A stretch of DNA of 64,000 nt. It comes from Chloroflexota bacterium (lineage in GTDB: Bacteria > Chloroflexota > Anaerolineae > B4-G1). This document shows positions 1 to 8,319 of this stretch, piece by piece; within the stretch, counting starts at the first letter, position 1, and every line of letters starts with the position of its first letter. The notes beneath the pieces are model-generated. The model was not told the origin of the DNA. It saw nothing but the letters and a program-made list of their open reading frames with translations, and made no database searches. The stretch covers positions 1-64,000 of the forward strand of contig JAAEPW010001273.1 in NCBI GenBank assembly GCA_024232355.1, given 5' to 3'. Both the position numbers and the translations under genes were made by a program.

Positions 1-210
1 GGTGACCAATTTCTGTCTAGTTGTTCATCTACTACACACCCCTCTGATACTCCTCTTACCTTCGAGGTTGTGATCCCAGATGACCAAAACGCGAAAACCA
101 ACGATAACGTTACAGTTAGGCATACTATCTGCTTCATCTTTTACCTCCGACAGCCGTGATGACTTTGCTTCTAGTATGCCACAATTATCTCAATTATCCA
201 GGGACACTAC

Positions 211-236
211 CCCACCTTGTGATAGGTGGGATTTTT
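211..236 (+). terminator. Rho-independent terminator next to tRNA relic
   Basis: CCCACCT (211-217) pairs with AGGTGGG (224-230) around a 6-nt loop and is followed by ATTTTTC. The hairpin at 51145-51169, beside the intact tRNA-Glu, has the same core stem, so this belongs to the duplicated segment. Confidence 0.7.
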
Positions 237-262
237 CTTTTGGCCGAGTAGCCTCAAGGGGA
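234..262 (-). repeat. Partial copy of tRNA-Glu 3' end (direct repeat, left boundary)
   Basis: Positions 234-262 match 51171-51199 at 27 of 29 bases, including 20 identical bases ending in GGCCGAGTAGCC. In the right copy the last bases are the acceptor end and part of the T-arm of the intact tRNA-Glu. The left copy diverges completely after 262, so it is a relic and not a tRNA gene. Both copies have the same orientation, which is the arrangement left by integration into a tRNA 3' end. The island reading is inference. Confidence 0.65.
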
Positions 263-358
263 TACCGTCTAGAATACTGTACTAGATTATTGAGGATAGA
301 AACGCACTTGCGAGTTCTCAAACCGTGCTGTCTTTGTGCCGCAAAGTCCCGATTAAAA

Positions 359-461
359 AGAACTAGTTCTTTTCCTAAAAGAGTGATCGAAAAATCACTC
401 TTTTTTCATCCCTGCTTGAAAATATGAGGGATTGAGTTCGATCAATCATATATGGTAATAT
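359..461 (+). promoter_or_regulatory. Shared regulatory cassette, copy A (palindrome + hairpin + promoter)
   Basis: The perfect 12-bp palindrome AGAACTAGTTCT is at 359-370, a hairpin with T-run at 377-406, and ATGAGGGATTGAGT at 424-437. The promoter can be read as TTGAGT (432-437), an 18-nt spacer and TAATAT (456-461). The same parts with the same spacing recur at 12624-12727 and 33873-33975. The T-run to ATGAGGG distance is 23 nt in all three. It faces the molybdoenzyme gene that starts at 535. Confidence 0.75.
377..406 (+). terminator. Hairpin terminator inside cassette A
   Basis: AAAAGAGTGAT (377-387) pairs perfectly with ATCACTCTTTT (394-404) around CGAAAA and runs into a T-tract. It lies upstream of the TTGAGT promoter, so it would insulate that promoter from read-through. 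Confidence 0.75.
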
Positions 462-534
462 ATTAAACAAAGGTCAATCTTGTTCAGGATTGGGACAATT
501 GCGTTTCCTTTTGCTAGAGTAGGAGCAGATGTTT

Positions 535-2856
535 ATGATCAAATTTGATCGTCGTAGATTCCTCAAATTGGCTGGTGGTACAGCCGTAGTTGGTGCGCTT
601 CATAGATTGGGATTGGTTGGTCTAGATTCACTCGCGGCTCGCCGCCAACAGCGCTCTGAACCGGTTTCTGATCAGCAGGTGCTGGGGACTTGTCGATTAT
701 GCGCTGGCGGGTGCGGACTTTCTGCCCGCGTGCTGGACGGTCGCGTGGTCAAACTCGACGGAAATCCTTTCCACCCCAACAACCAAGGCAGGCTCTGTCC
801 CAAAGGACAAGCTGGCTTGCAGGCCCTCTATGATCCAGATCGCATCAAGATGCCGATGCGGCGGGTTGCGGGCCAAGGATGGCAGCAGGTTTCGTGGCAA
901 GAAGCACTGGGCGAGATCTCAGGCAAACTGCAAGCGCTGCGCGATTCTGGTCACCCGGAGCGGCTGGTCTTTCTCCACGACGGAAAGCGTGGCCCAACTA
1001 GCGATCTCATTGCTCGCTTTTGCCAGGTCTTTGGGACGCCAAACGATGTGCGCTATCCTTCCCACAGCGCGGATGGGACTCCGCTGGCCCACTGGCTCAC
1101 TCAAGGTTGGAACGAGCACGCAGGTTATGATTGGGAAAATACAAATTACTTACTCTGCTTCGGCGGTGCTTTGCTAGAGGCCTGGCAACCACTGGTACGC
1201 CAATTGCGCGGTTATAGTCGTATGCGACGAGGGCGTCCGCACCAGCGGGCCAAGATTGTACAAATCGAGAGCCGTGGCTCGGTGACGGCCGCCAAAGCCG
1301 ACGAGTGGGTTTCCATCCGGCCCGGCACAGAAGGGGCCTTGGCTCTCAGTATCGCGCACGTCATCATTCGAGATGGGATATTTGACGCCGACTTTGTAGC
1401 GGAACACACCTTTGGTTTTGAGGACTGGACGGATGATGCGGGAAAGCTCCACATTGGCTTTAGCACGTTGGTGCTGCGGGATTATGCCCCCGTCCACGTT
1501 TCGGAAATCACTGGGGTTTCTGAGGAGATGATTGAACGTATCGCTCGCGAGTTTGCCGCGGCTCGACCGGCAGCAGTGGCGGCAGGGGACGTGAGCGGCT
1601 ATTCGAATAGCCTGTACAGCCAGTGGGCCGTTCACACCCTCAACGCGTTGGTCGGTTCCATTGATGCACCGGGGGGAGTGCTACGGCAAATGGAACCACC
1701 GTTGGCGTCCTGGCCCGAACCCACGCTGGACGAAATCGCTGCCCAAGGGCTGGCTCAACCGCGCGCAGATGGAGCCAACACTGCCGAGTTCCCGCTGGCC
1801 GAAAGTGTTCCCCATGCGCTAACCCAAGCTCCTTATCCCATCGACATCCTGTTCCTCTACCACAGCAACCCAATCTATGACAATCCATCTAGTGACTGGG
1901 AGGCAGTGATTGAGAATGTCCCACTGGTCGTTAGTTTGTCTCCCTATCTGGACGAGACCAGTGAGCACGCAGATCTCTTGCTGCCCGACTCCATCTATCT
2001 GGAAAAGTGGTTCCTCGAGCCACTTGAACCTAGCCTGGGCCACCCGGCGGTGGGGTTGGGGCAGCCTATCATCGAGCCGCTCTACGACACGCGCAATACG
2101 GCTGATGTATTGATCGAATTGGCCCGCGCTGTAGGTGGCCCGGTAGCCGCCGCTATGCCGTGGAATGGCTTTGTAGAGGCGATCCAGGAGCAAGCGCGAG
2201 GATTGTATCAGGCAGGATATGGCTTGCCCTCGGCGGATACGTTTGACGAATTCTGGGCCGAGTTACAAGCCCGTGGGGTCTGGTATGATCAACCGTACGA
2301 ATTTGGACAATGGGAGCGGGTGTTTGCTACTCCATCCGGCAAGTTCGAGTTTGCCTCACAGTTACTCAAAGAGAGATTAGGAGCGCTTGACACATCATTC
2401 GATAGCGAGGATCTATTATCTCACTACCAGCCCCCGCTCTTTGCGGGAGACGAGTCTGAATACCCCTTCCACCTGCACACGTTCAAGATGATCACTTATA
2501 CCGAGCGTTGGGGAGCCAATCTTCCCTGGCTGCAAGAGATCTACGGATTGCACGTACAAGAAAAATGGAACAGTTGGGTAGAACTCAACCCAGAGACCGC
2601 CCACACGCTTGGTATAGCTGATGGCGATATCGTGCGGCTGGAATCTCCCCAGGGGAGTATCGAGTTGAAAGTCCGCCTGTGGCCCGGCACCCCGCACGAC
2701 ATGGTCAGCGTCCCATTGGGCCAAGGGCACACGTCGGGTGGACGGTGGGCGGAAAACCGAGGCGCCAACCCGAACGAGATCATTGCCCCATTGCTCGATT
2801 CGCAAAGTGGCGAGTTAGCCACCCAATCCACGCGCGTTCGAATCCGCCGGGTATGA
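535..2856 (+). CDS. Tat-exported molybdopterin oxidoreductase catalytic subunit
   Basis: Catalytic subunit of a complex iron-sulfur molybdoenzyme of the DMSO-reductase family (PsrA/PhsA/formate dehydrogenase-like). The N-terminus carries a twin-arginine signal (DRRRFLKLAGG) and a hydrophobic stretch, so it should face outside the membrane. Numbering from the ATG at 529, a [4Fe-4S] motif is formed by Cys55, Cys58, Cys62 and Cys90 (CX2CX3CX27C). The C-terminal part has the molybdopterin dinucleotide-binding fold (LNPETAHTLGIADGDIVRLESP). In the stretch where the Mo-ligating Cys/Sec often sits (RYPSHSADG, about 175-183) there is Ser/His but no Cys; that placement is by eye. The start at 535 leaves 9 nt after GGAG; ATG 529 is only 3 nt away. 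Ferredoxin and NrfD subunits follow directly. The substrate cannot be told. Confidence 0.9.
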   Translation: MIKFDRRRFLKLAGGTAVVGALHRLGLVGLDSLAARRQQRSEPVSDQQVLGTCRLCAGGCGLSARVLDGRVVKLDGNPFHPNNQGRLCPKGQAGLQALYDPDRIKMPMRRVAGQGWQQVSWQEALGEISGKLQALRDSGHPERLVFLHDGKRGPTSDLIARFCQVFGTPNDVRYPSHSADGTPLAHWLTQGWNEHAGYDWENTNYLLCFGGALLEAWQPLVRQLRGYSRMRRGRPHQRAKIVQIESRGSVTAAKADEWVSIRPGTEGALALSIAHVIIRDGIFDADFVAEHTFGFEDWTDDAGKLHIGFSTLVLRDYAPVHVSEITGVSEEMIERIAREFAAARPAAVAAGDVSGYSNSLYSQWAVHTLNALVGSIDAPGGVLRQMEPPLASWPEPTLDEIAAQGLAQPRADGANTAEFPLAESVPHALTQAPYPIDILFLYHSNPIYDNPSSDWEAVIENVPLVVSLSPYLDETSEHADLLLPDSIYLEKWFLEPLEPSLGHPAVGLGQPIIEPLYDTRNTADVLIELARAVGGPVAAAMPWNGFVEAIQEQARGLYQAGYGLPSADTFDEFWAELQARGVWYDQPYEFGQWERVFATPSGKFEFASQLLKERLGALDTSFDSEDLLSHYQPPLFAGDESEYPFHLHTFKMITYTERWGANLPWLQEIYGLHVQEKWNSWVELNPETAHTLGIADGDIVRLESPQGSIELKVRLWPGTPHDMVSVPLGQGHTSGGRWAENRGANPNEIIAPLLDSQSGELATQSTRVRIRRV

Positions 2857-2877
2857 CATATCTGATAAGGAGGCAAA

Positions 2878-3576
2878 ATGCCCCATTGGGGAATGGTCAT
2901 TGATCTCGACAAGTGTACGGCGTGCCAGGCTTGTACCATCGCGTGCCAGGCCGAAAATAATGTCCCCTTTGCCGGGCCAGATGAGGCTGTGCTAGGTCGC
3001 TCCAAGCACTGGCATGACGTAATGGTCGAGGTAAAGGAAGAGGGCAGGTCACACGGCCTTCACGTTCGATTCATCCCGCGCCCGTGTATGCACTGTGAGG
3101 ATCCGCCGTGCGTCAAAGTCTGTCCGGTGGGCGCGACCTATGTAGACGAAGAGGGCATCGTGCGGATGGACTATGAGCGCTGTATTGGCTGCCGCTACTG
3201 CACAACTGCGTGTCCCTATTCGATCCGGTATTTCAACTGGTACGCGCCAGAATACCCGGCAGGGTACGACGTCCACCTAAACCCCAACGTCCCAGCGCGC
3301 CCCGTCGGTGTGCCGGAAAAGTGCACGTTTTGCGTTCACCGTCTGGAACGGGCCAAAGCGGAAGCAGCCGCCCAAGGGCGTGAGTTGACCAATGCTGATC
3401 TGGTGTTGCTCCCCGCCTGCAACCAGGCTTGTCCTGCATCGGCCCGCTACTTTGGCGATCTGGATGATCCCACCAGCATGGTTGCCAAGCTGGCAGACAG
3501 CACGCGCGCTTTTCGTTTGTTCGAGGACCTAGGCACCGAGCCCAAGGTGTATTATCTCGCGGAGGACAGAGTATGA
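2878..3576 (+). CDS. Four-cluster [4Fe-4S] ferredoxin subunit (PsrB/DmsB/NrfC type)
   Basis: Electron-transfer subunit that wires the molybdenum subunit to the membrane anchor. Four cysteine groups are visible in the classical order: CTACQACTIAC near the start, CMHCEDPPCVKVCP, CIGCRYCTTACP, and CTFC paired with the later CNQACP. That is enough for four [4Fe-4S] clusters, the layout of PsrB/DmsB/NrfC proteins. The length (232 residues) is normal for the family. There is no signal peptide, as expected for a subunit exported with its Tat partner. It begins 21 nt after the catalytic gene behind AAGGAGG, and its stop overlaps the next start (ATGA), so translational coupling with NrfD is likely. 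Confidence 0.93.
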   Translation: MPHWGMVIDLDKCTACQACTIACQAENNVPFAGPDEAVLGRSKHWHDVMVEVKEEGRSHGLHVRFIPRPCMHCEDPPCVKVCPVGATYVDEEGIVRMDYERCIGCRYCTTACPYSIRYFNWYAPEYPAGYDVHLNPNVPARPVGVPEKCTFCVHRLERAKAEAAAQGRELTNADLVLLPACNQACPASARYFGDLDDPTSMVAKLADSTRAFRLFEDLGTEPKVYYLAEDRV

Positions 3577-4943
3577 AACACCAGACTACCACCTCAGAGA
3601 ACTTGGACTCTGACGCCGCTCTCTTTGCACCGCTGCTCAATACAGGCAAAGGATTTTACGTCACGATCGCCTTGCTGGTGATTCTGGTTGCCTTTGGTGC
3701 GTATGCGCTCATTCAGCAGTGGATTCGGGGCCTGGGCATCACTGGAATGAACAGACCCGTTTTCTGGGGGATATACATCACCAACTTTGTCTTTTTCATC
3801 GGTCTAAGCCACGCGGGTACCTTGGTCTCGGCCATCCTGCGCATCGTAAAAGCGGAATGGCGGCGGCCGTTCACCCGAGCCGCCGAAGCGGTGACGGTCT
3901 TTAGTCTGCCCTTTGGAGCGGGCAGCATCATCCTCGACCTGGGCAGGCCCGACCGGTTGCTGAACGTGATCCTCTACGGGCGCTTTCAATCGTCCATTCT
4001 GTGGGACGTCGCCAGCGTCTCGCTTTACATGATATCGAGCATCTTTTACTTTTATCTGGCCCTTATCCCAGACATCGCCATGTGCCGCGATCAATTGGGC
4101 TTGGACGAGAACTCGTTCCGCGCCAAGCTCTATCGCACGCTGGCCCTTGGCTGGACCGGTACCGAGCGCCAGCACCAACGGCTTGACAAGTTGATGAACA
4201 TTATGGCCGTCTGGCTGACCATATTGGTCGTCATCGTGCATACGGTGGTGTCTTGGATATTTGCGATGACGGTGGTCCCAAGCTGGCACGGTCCGTTTAT
4301 CGGCCCCTATTTTCTGGCTGGTGCTATCTTTTCTGGCGTCGGCGCGGTGATCATCACTACTGTCGTTTTGAGGCGCGTGTACCATTTGGAAGACTATATC
4401 AAGCCCGTTCACATCAATGCGATGGCCCAGTTCTTGCTCGCGCTGTCTTTGGTGTGGGTATACCTTACCATTGTGGAATACTTTACCACCTTTTATGGGA
4501 ACGAACCTGCTCACATGCTCATCTTGAACGCCAAGTTCTGGCAGGAATTCTCCCCCCTGTTCTGGGTGATGGTCGCCTTTTGTTTTGTGATCCCTGTGAC
4601 CATCCTGGGCAACCCCAAGACGCGCACGATCTCTGGAGCCGTGATCGCTTCCATTTTCGTCAATATTGGCATGTGGATAGAGCGTTACATCGTCATTATT
4701 CCTCCAATGGCTCGACCGAGGGTGGACATGATTGGAAGCTACGCTCCTACGTGGATCGAGTGGGCTATCACCATTGGCTGTTTCGCTTTTTTCATCCTGC
4801 TCTACGCCCTGTTTACAAAACTCTTTCCGGTTGTCGCTGTCTGGGAGATGGAAGAGGCGCGACATCTGAGCGTTCCAGAGGCCCTGGAAAGGCTAAGATC
4901 GTATTTGCCGGGAAAAACAAGTTCGATATCTCAAGAATCGTGA
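3573..4943 (+). CDS. nrfD: NrfD/PsrC-type integral membrane subunit
   Basis: Integral membrane anchor of the molybdoenzyme complex, of the NrfD/polysulfide reductase PsrC/ActC family, which exchanges electrons with quinone without heme. The 456 residues hold about ten hydrophobic segments, with family-like features such as a polar SHAGTLVSAIL helix, the loop FGAGSIILDLGRPDRLLNV and an IERYIVIIPP segment. It overlaps the ferredoxin gene by 4 nt and is followed 13 nt later by a one-helix peptide. The 456-residue size is nearer to the longer HmeB/ActC-like NrfD proteins than to short NrfD. Direction of electron flow cannot be read from sequence. Confidence 0.92.
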   Translation: MKHQTTTSENLDSDAALFAPLLNTGKGFYVTIALLVILVAFGAYALIQQWIRGLGITGMNRPVFWGIYITNFVFFIGLSHAGTLVSAILRIVKAEWRRPFTRAAEAVTVFSLPFGAGSIILDLGRPDRLLNVILYGRFQSSILWDVASVSLYMISSIFYFYLALIPDIAMCRDQLGLDENSFRAKLYRTLALGWTGTERQHQRLDKLMNIMAVWLTILVVIVHTVVSWIFAMTVVPSWHGPFIGPYFLAGAIFSGVGAVIITTVVLRRVYHLEDYIKPVHINAMAQFLLALSLVWVYLTIVEYFTTFYGNEPAHMLILNAKFWQEFSPLFWVMVAFCFVIPVTILGNPKTRTISGAVIASIFVNIGMWIERYIVIIPPMARPRVDMIGSYAPTWIEWAITIGCFAFFILLYALFTKLFPVVAVWEMEEARHLSVPEALERLRSYLPGKTSSISQES

Positions 4944-4956
4944 TCGGAGGTCTCTG

Positions 4957-5058
4957 ATGGGAGAAGGTGGCATCATCGTTTTAATGATCGTTACAATCGC
5001 GCTCGGCATATTCCTCTCCATGTTGATTTGGCTGATGCAACCAGAGGAAGAAAACTAG
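4957..5058 (+). CDS. 33-residue single-helix membrane peptide
   Basis: A short frame beginning ATG GGA GAA GGT GGC behind CGGAGG, ending at TAG 5056-5058. It encodes MGEGGIIVLMIVTIALGIF and a further hydrophobic stretch, then the acidic tail QPEEEN: one transmembrane helix of about 22 residues. Its position 13 nt after nrfD and 19 nt before the multiheme cytochrome, plus its ribosome-binding site, argue that it is real. By analogy with other one-helix subunits of respiratory complexes it may be an assembly or stability subunit; that role is inference. Confidence 0.65.
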   Translation: MGEGGIIVLMIVTIALGIFLSMLIWLMQPEEEN

Positions 5059-5077
5059 GCTGGGTAGTGAAACCATA

Positions 5078-6757
5078 ATGAAACCAATATCCACCCACAC
5101 AACTGTTTTGTTGAGCCGATTTGGGTTATTGTTCTTGTGTTCATTCTTTATTGTCCAATATCCTATTTCAACTGCCCTGGCTCAACCCCCAGCGCCCCAC
5201 GATGCAGAGCAGGATGGCGTCTCGTATGAGGATTGTGTCTATTGTCACCACGCGGGAAAAGATGCTGCTCCCTTGGTGGCAGTCGATCACATCGAATACG
5301 GCAACGCTGATTGTCGCGTGTGCCACGGCACGACGGGGATGCGGGATACTCCGCACATCTCACATCCTATCGCTGGGTGGGAAGACTGTCGCGGCTGCCA
5401 CGAGCGGTGGGATGGCGACAGCGTCGAGATTCCCAATCTGGCCGACTCGGACTATGATCACACCATCTATGAAAGCGGCACATGCACGAGTTGTCACCCG
5501 ATGGCGAGCGATACCTATGATGGAATACCACTGGCCTCTTGCGGCGTCTGCCACCCTGAGAGCGTTGCGGCGGAGACGGTCCACAACGGTTTGGAAAGCT
5601 GGGTGGATTGTGCCGACTGCCACGAGGCAGCCGACCACTATCCCCACGATCTGGCACGGATGCAGGCACGAGACGCGGATTGCATAATCTGTCACTATGA
5701 GCGAGAGGGCCACTGGACGTCGGACAAACCTGCCAGAGACGAACGATACAGCCTCTCCGACCACGTCGCTCGGGACGACCCGCACACACGCGTGGATTGT
5801 ACGGCTTGTCATCTGCAAACTGCTGCCGTCCAGCGTGATCCCATCACCGGTCGTATCCACGTTGTCCCCCCCGAAACGAAAGAGGGTGTTCCTCCGGACG
5901 ATCCAGATCTGGCAAATGTGGACAAGGTAGTGGACTGTTATCAACGCTGCCACTTTGTGAACAATACGATCACGGCACCGGCAGCCGAGTTGCCGCCACG
6001 CGGCGTTCTCTGCCTGGCTTGCCACAGCGCTTCGCCTGTCGTCAGAGATAGTTTATCCTGGGTTGGGCTTACCGTCTTTGGCGTGGGGATGTTGGTGGTA
6101 GCCTCCGTATGGGTCCAAGGCTCGGTGGGCCAACGGCGCTCGGTACGTATTCTGGTCAAATCACTTGATCTCTTCTCTTTGCCGCATCTTGTCTGGTTGT
6201 TTGTTATGAACAGAGTGCTGCGCAAGGATCTATTTTACAAGAACAAGGCCCGCTGGCTGGCTCATGTCTGTATGCTCTTTGGGATAGCGGCACGAGCGGC
6301 ATTGGGACTCTTTACCTGGGCTATGATGCTGCTGGCCCCTATCACCCCGCTCACCCAGACTTTGGTCAACAAGAATGCCCCCTTCACAACACTGGTTTAT
6401 GATGGATTGGGGGTACTGGTCATCGTGGGAGCAGTCGTGACGATCCTTCAACGATTTATCATCAAGGATAAACAAGCAACTGCTCAACAAGATACCATTG
6501 CCGTTATCCTAGTGGTTACCATCTTTTTAATGGGCTTTATTGTCAAAGGTTCGCGTATCCTGATCGCGGATCTCCAACCTAGTCTGGCTGCTTTCTCCTT
6601 CATTGGTTATCCTATATCATTGCTTCTTGGGTTGATCCCAATCAATTGGGGAATAGTCTATGGTTGGCTGTGGTACGTCCACGCCGGGTTAGTAGCCACG
6701 CTGGTTGCCTACCTCCCGTTCAGTAAATTTATCCGCTTTCGTTCACCCCCGATTTAG
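5078..6757 (+). CDS. Multiheme cytochrome c fused to NarI-like b-type membrane domain
   Basis: An exported N-terminal half carries nine CXXCH heme sites (CVYCH, CRVCH, CRGCH, CTSCH, CGVCH, CADCH, CIICH, CTACH, CLACH) and one CX3CH (CYQRCH). The C-terminal half, from about residue 325, has about five or six membrane helices. Two His-bearing segments, WLAHVCMLFG and WYVHAGLVATLVAYLPFSKF, resemble the heme-b helices of NarI/DsrM/HmeC proteins. The architecture is analogous to Geobacter CbcL: a quinol-oxidising membrane b domain handing electrons to a multiheme c domain. It is the last gene of the molybdoenzyme operon and is probably its electron outlet or inlet. The first 35 residues look like a signal peptide. 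Confidence 0.85.
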   Translation: MKPISTHTTVLLSRFGLLFLCSFFIVQYPISTALAQPPAPHDAEQDGVSYEDCVYCHHAGKDAAPLVAVDHIEYGNADCRVCHGTTGMRDTPHISHPIAGWEDCRGCHERWDGDSVEIPNLADSDYDHTIYESGTCTSCHPMASDTYDGIPLASCGVCHPESVAAETVHNGLESWVDCADCHEAADHYPHDLARMQARDADCIICHYEREGHWTSDKPARDERYSLSDHVARDDPHTRVDCTACHLQTAAVQRDPITGRIHVVPPETKEGVPPDDPDLANVDKVVDCYQRCHFVNNTITAPAAELPPRGVLCLACHSASPVVRDSLSWVGLTVFGVGMLVVASVWVQGSVGQRRSVRILVKSLDLFSLPHLVWLFVMNRVLRKDLFYKNKARWLAHVCMLFGIAARAALGLFTWAMMLLAPITPLTQTLVNKNAPFTTLVYDGLGVLVIVGAVVTILQRFIIKDKQATAQQDTIAVILVVTIFLMGFIVKGSRILIADLQPSLAAFSFIGYPISLLLGLIPINWGIVYGWLWYVHAGLVATLVAYLPFSKFIRFRSPPI

Positions 6758-6798
6758 GTGTCGTTTAGAAACAATATCTTTCAACTAGTTGGAGTTAA

Positions 6799-8319
6799 AT
6801 GATGAATACACGTCGCGCTCTTATTTTGATCCTGGTAATCGGTCTACCCATCATACTGGTATTGTGCACAAGTCACACGGTGGCAGCCTGGTCCAGCCCC
6901 CACACGCTGGCTTTACGCCCAGTGACTGCTGACGTACCCCTTACCTCTTACTGGGAGCACAGCGGCGACCAACAAGCTGAAGATGGGTTGGGCTACGCGG
7001 TGGGCACAGCCGGAGACGTGAACAACGATGGTTATGACGATATCATTGTCGGTGCACCCGTTTACAGTGACACGGTTTATAGAGAGGGAGTTGCATTTGT
7101 CTTTTATGGCGGCCCGGACACCAAAGGTGGTTTGAGCGACAGTCCAAATTGGCACTTTGGAAGTGGTCAACAAGGCGCTCGTTTTGGCGCATCGGTGGGC
7201 ACGGCCGGTGACGTGAATGGCGATGGCTACGATGACGTCGTCATCGGTGCGCCCGAGTATACTCAAGGGATACCACAACAAGCAAAAGAAGGCCAGGTCT
7301 ATGTGTTTTATGGTTCGGCGGATGGTCTGAGTGCAACTCCAGACTGGGTGCTCGCAGGCGACCAAGGTAACGCACTTTTTGGCGCTTCGGTAGGTACAGC
7401 CGGAGATGTGAATAATGATGGCTATGACGATATTATCGTTGGTGAGCCTCAATACGATAACGGCGAACAGAACGAGGGCCGGGTCTATGTCTTTTTCGGC
7501 TTTGGCGATGGCGGCCAGACCGTTCGCCTCTTTTGGTCTGTGGAGGGCAACCAGATCAAGGCCAAGTTTGGCGCATCGGTAGGTGCGGCCGGTGACGTGA
7601 ATAACGATGGTTATGATGATGTGCTTATTGGTGCACCTCAATACGACAACGGTGAAATAGATGAAGGAGCTGTTTTTGTTTTCTATGGAGCGACCAACGG
7701 TTTGACCGTTACGTCGCATACGTTGCTCGATAGCGATCAACCTGAAGCCGAGTTCGGTACATCGGTTAGCACGGCGGGCGACGTGAACGACGATGGTTAC
7801 GCCGATGTGATCGTTGGCGCGCCGGTTTACAGTAACACTTTTAGCTTGGTAGGGGCCGCTTTTGCCTTTCACGGTTCGGCATCTGGTTTGAGCATCACGC
7901 CCACTTGGATGATCGAGGGTTGGTACGCGGATACCCGTTTTGGCCACTCGGTTAGCACGGCCGGTGATGTGAATGGCGACAATTATGACGATGTCGTTAT
8001 TGGCGCGTACATGTACTCAGCTGGTGGTATCAGCCCCACAAAAGAAGGAGCCGTTTTTGCATTCAGCGGTTCAAACACGGGGTTACTCTCGTCGGTCTTT
8101 TGGTCTGGTTGGGGTGACAAACATGAAACAGAGTTTGCCTACTCGGTAGGTGCTGCGGGAGATGTGAATGGTGACGCCCAAGCCGACATCATCATCGGCG
8201 CTCCTCACTATAAGAAAAACAAGATAATCTGTGGACAGGCCGTCGTCTATCGAGGTGTGAAAGACACACCCAAGCTCTACATTTATCTACCACTATTGCT
8301 GCGCATCTCTTCTTCCTGA
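6799..8319 (+). CDS. Secreted FG-GAP (integrin-alpha-like) seven-bladed propeller protein
   Basis: Signal peptide followed by seven FG-GAP repeats with calcium-binding loops, each of the form TAGDVNNDGYDDIIVGAP, spaced about 65 residues apart. This predicts a seven-bladed, calcium-stabilised beta-propeller like integrin alpha chains. The last residues (LYIYLPLLLRISSS) match the short YLPLxLR tail found on other secreted proteins of this window. It follows the cytochrome gene by 41 nt and may share its transcript. An adhesive or binding role on the cell surface is inferred; no catalytic residues are seen. Sixth and seventh repeats are slightly degenerate (GDNYDD, GDAQAD). Confidence 0.88.
   Translation: MMNTRRALILILVIGLPIILVLCTSHTVAAWSSPHTLALRPVTADVPLTSYWEHSGDQQAEDGLGYAVGTAGDVNNDGYDDIIVGAPVYSDTVYREGVAFVFYGGPDTKGGLSDSPNWHFGSGQQGARFGASVGTAGDVNGDGYDDVVIGAPEYTQGIPQQAKEGQVYVFYGSADGLSATPDWVLAGDQGNALFGASVGTAGDVNNDGYDDIIVGEPQYDNGEQNEGRVYVFFGFGDGGQTVRLFWSVEGNQIKAKFGASVGAAGDVNNDGYDDVLIGAPQYDNGEIDEGAVFVFYGATNGLTVTSHTLLDSDQPEAEFGTSVSTAGDVNDDGYADVIVGAPVYSNTFSLVGAAFAFHGSASGLSITPTWMIEGWYADTRFGHSVSTAGDVNGDNYDDVVIGAYMYSAGGISPTKEGAVFAFSGSNTGLLSSVFWSGWGDKHETEFAYSVGAAGDVNGDAQADIIIGAPHYKKNKIICGQAVVYRGVKDTPKLYIYLPLLLRISSS

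Larger units (their letters stand above)
1..528. other. Gene-free left edge with tRNA relic, two hairpins and a promoter
   Basis: No convincing gene is seen here. The only open frame of note (80-427, plus) runs through two terminator hairpins and a tRNA relic and shows no protein-like composition, so it is not called. What the stretch holds is, in order, a hairpin terminator (211-236), a copy of the 3' end of tRNA-Glu (234-262), the palindrome AGAACTAGTTCT (359-370), a second terminator (377-406) and a promoter (424-461) facing the molybdoenzyme operon. Positions 1-210 show nothing recognisable. Confidence 0.6.

Noticed and set aside
234..300. Second complete tRNA gene at the left edge
   Set aside because: Only the acceptor/T-arm end matches tRNA-Glu; no anticodon or D-arm can be formed beyond 262.
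80..427. 115-codon plus-strand frame at the left edge
   Set aside because: It runs through two terminator hairpins, the tRNA relic and the regulatory palindrome, has no ribosome site and its composition is not protein-like.
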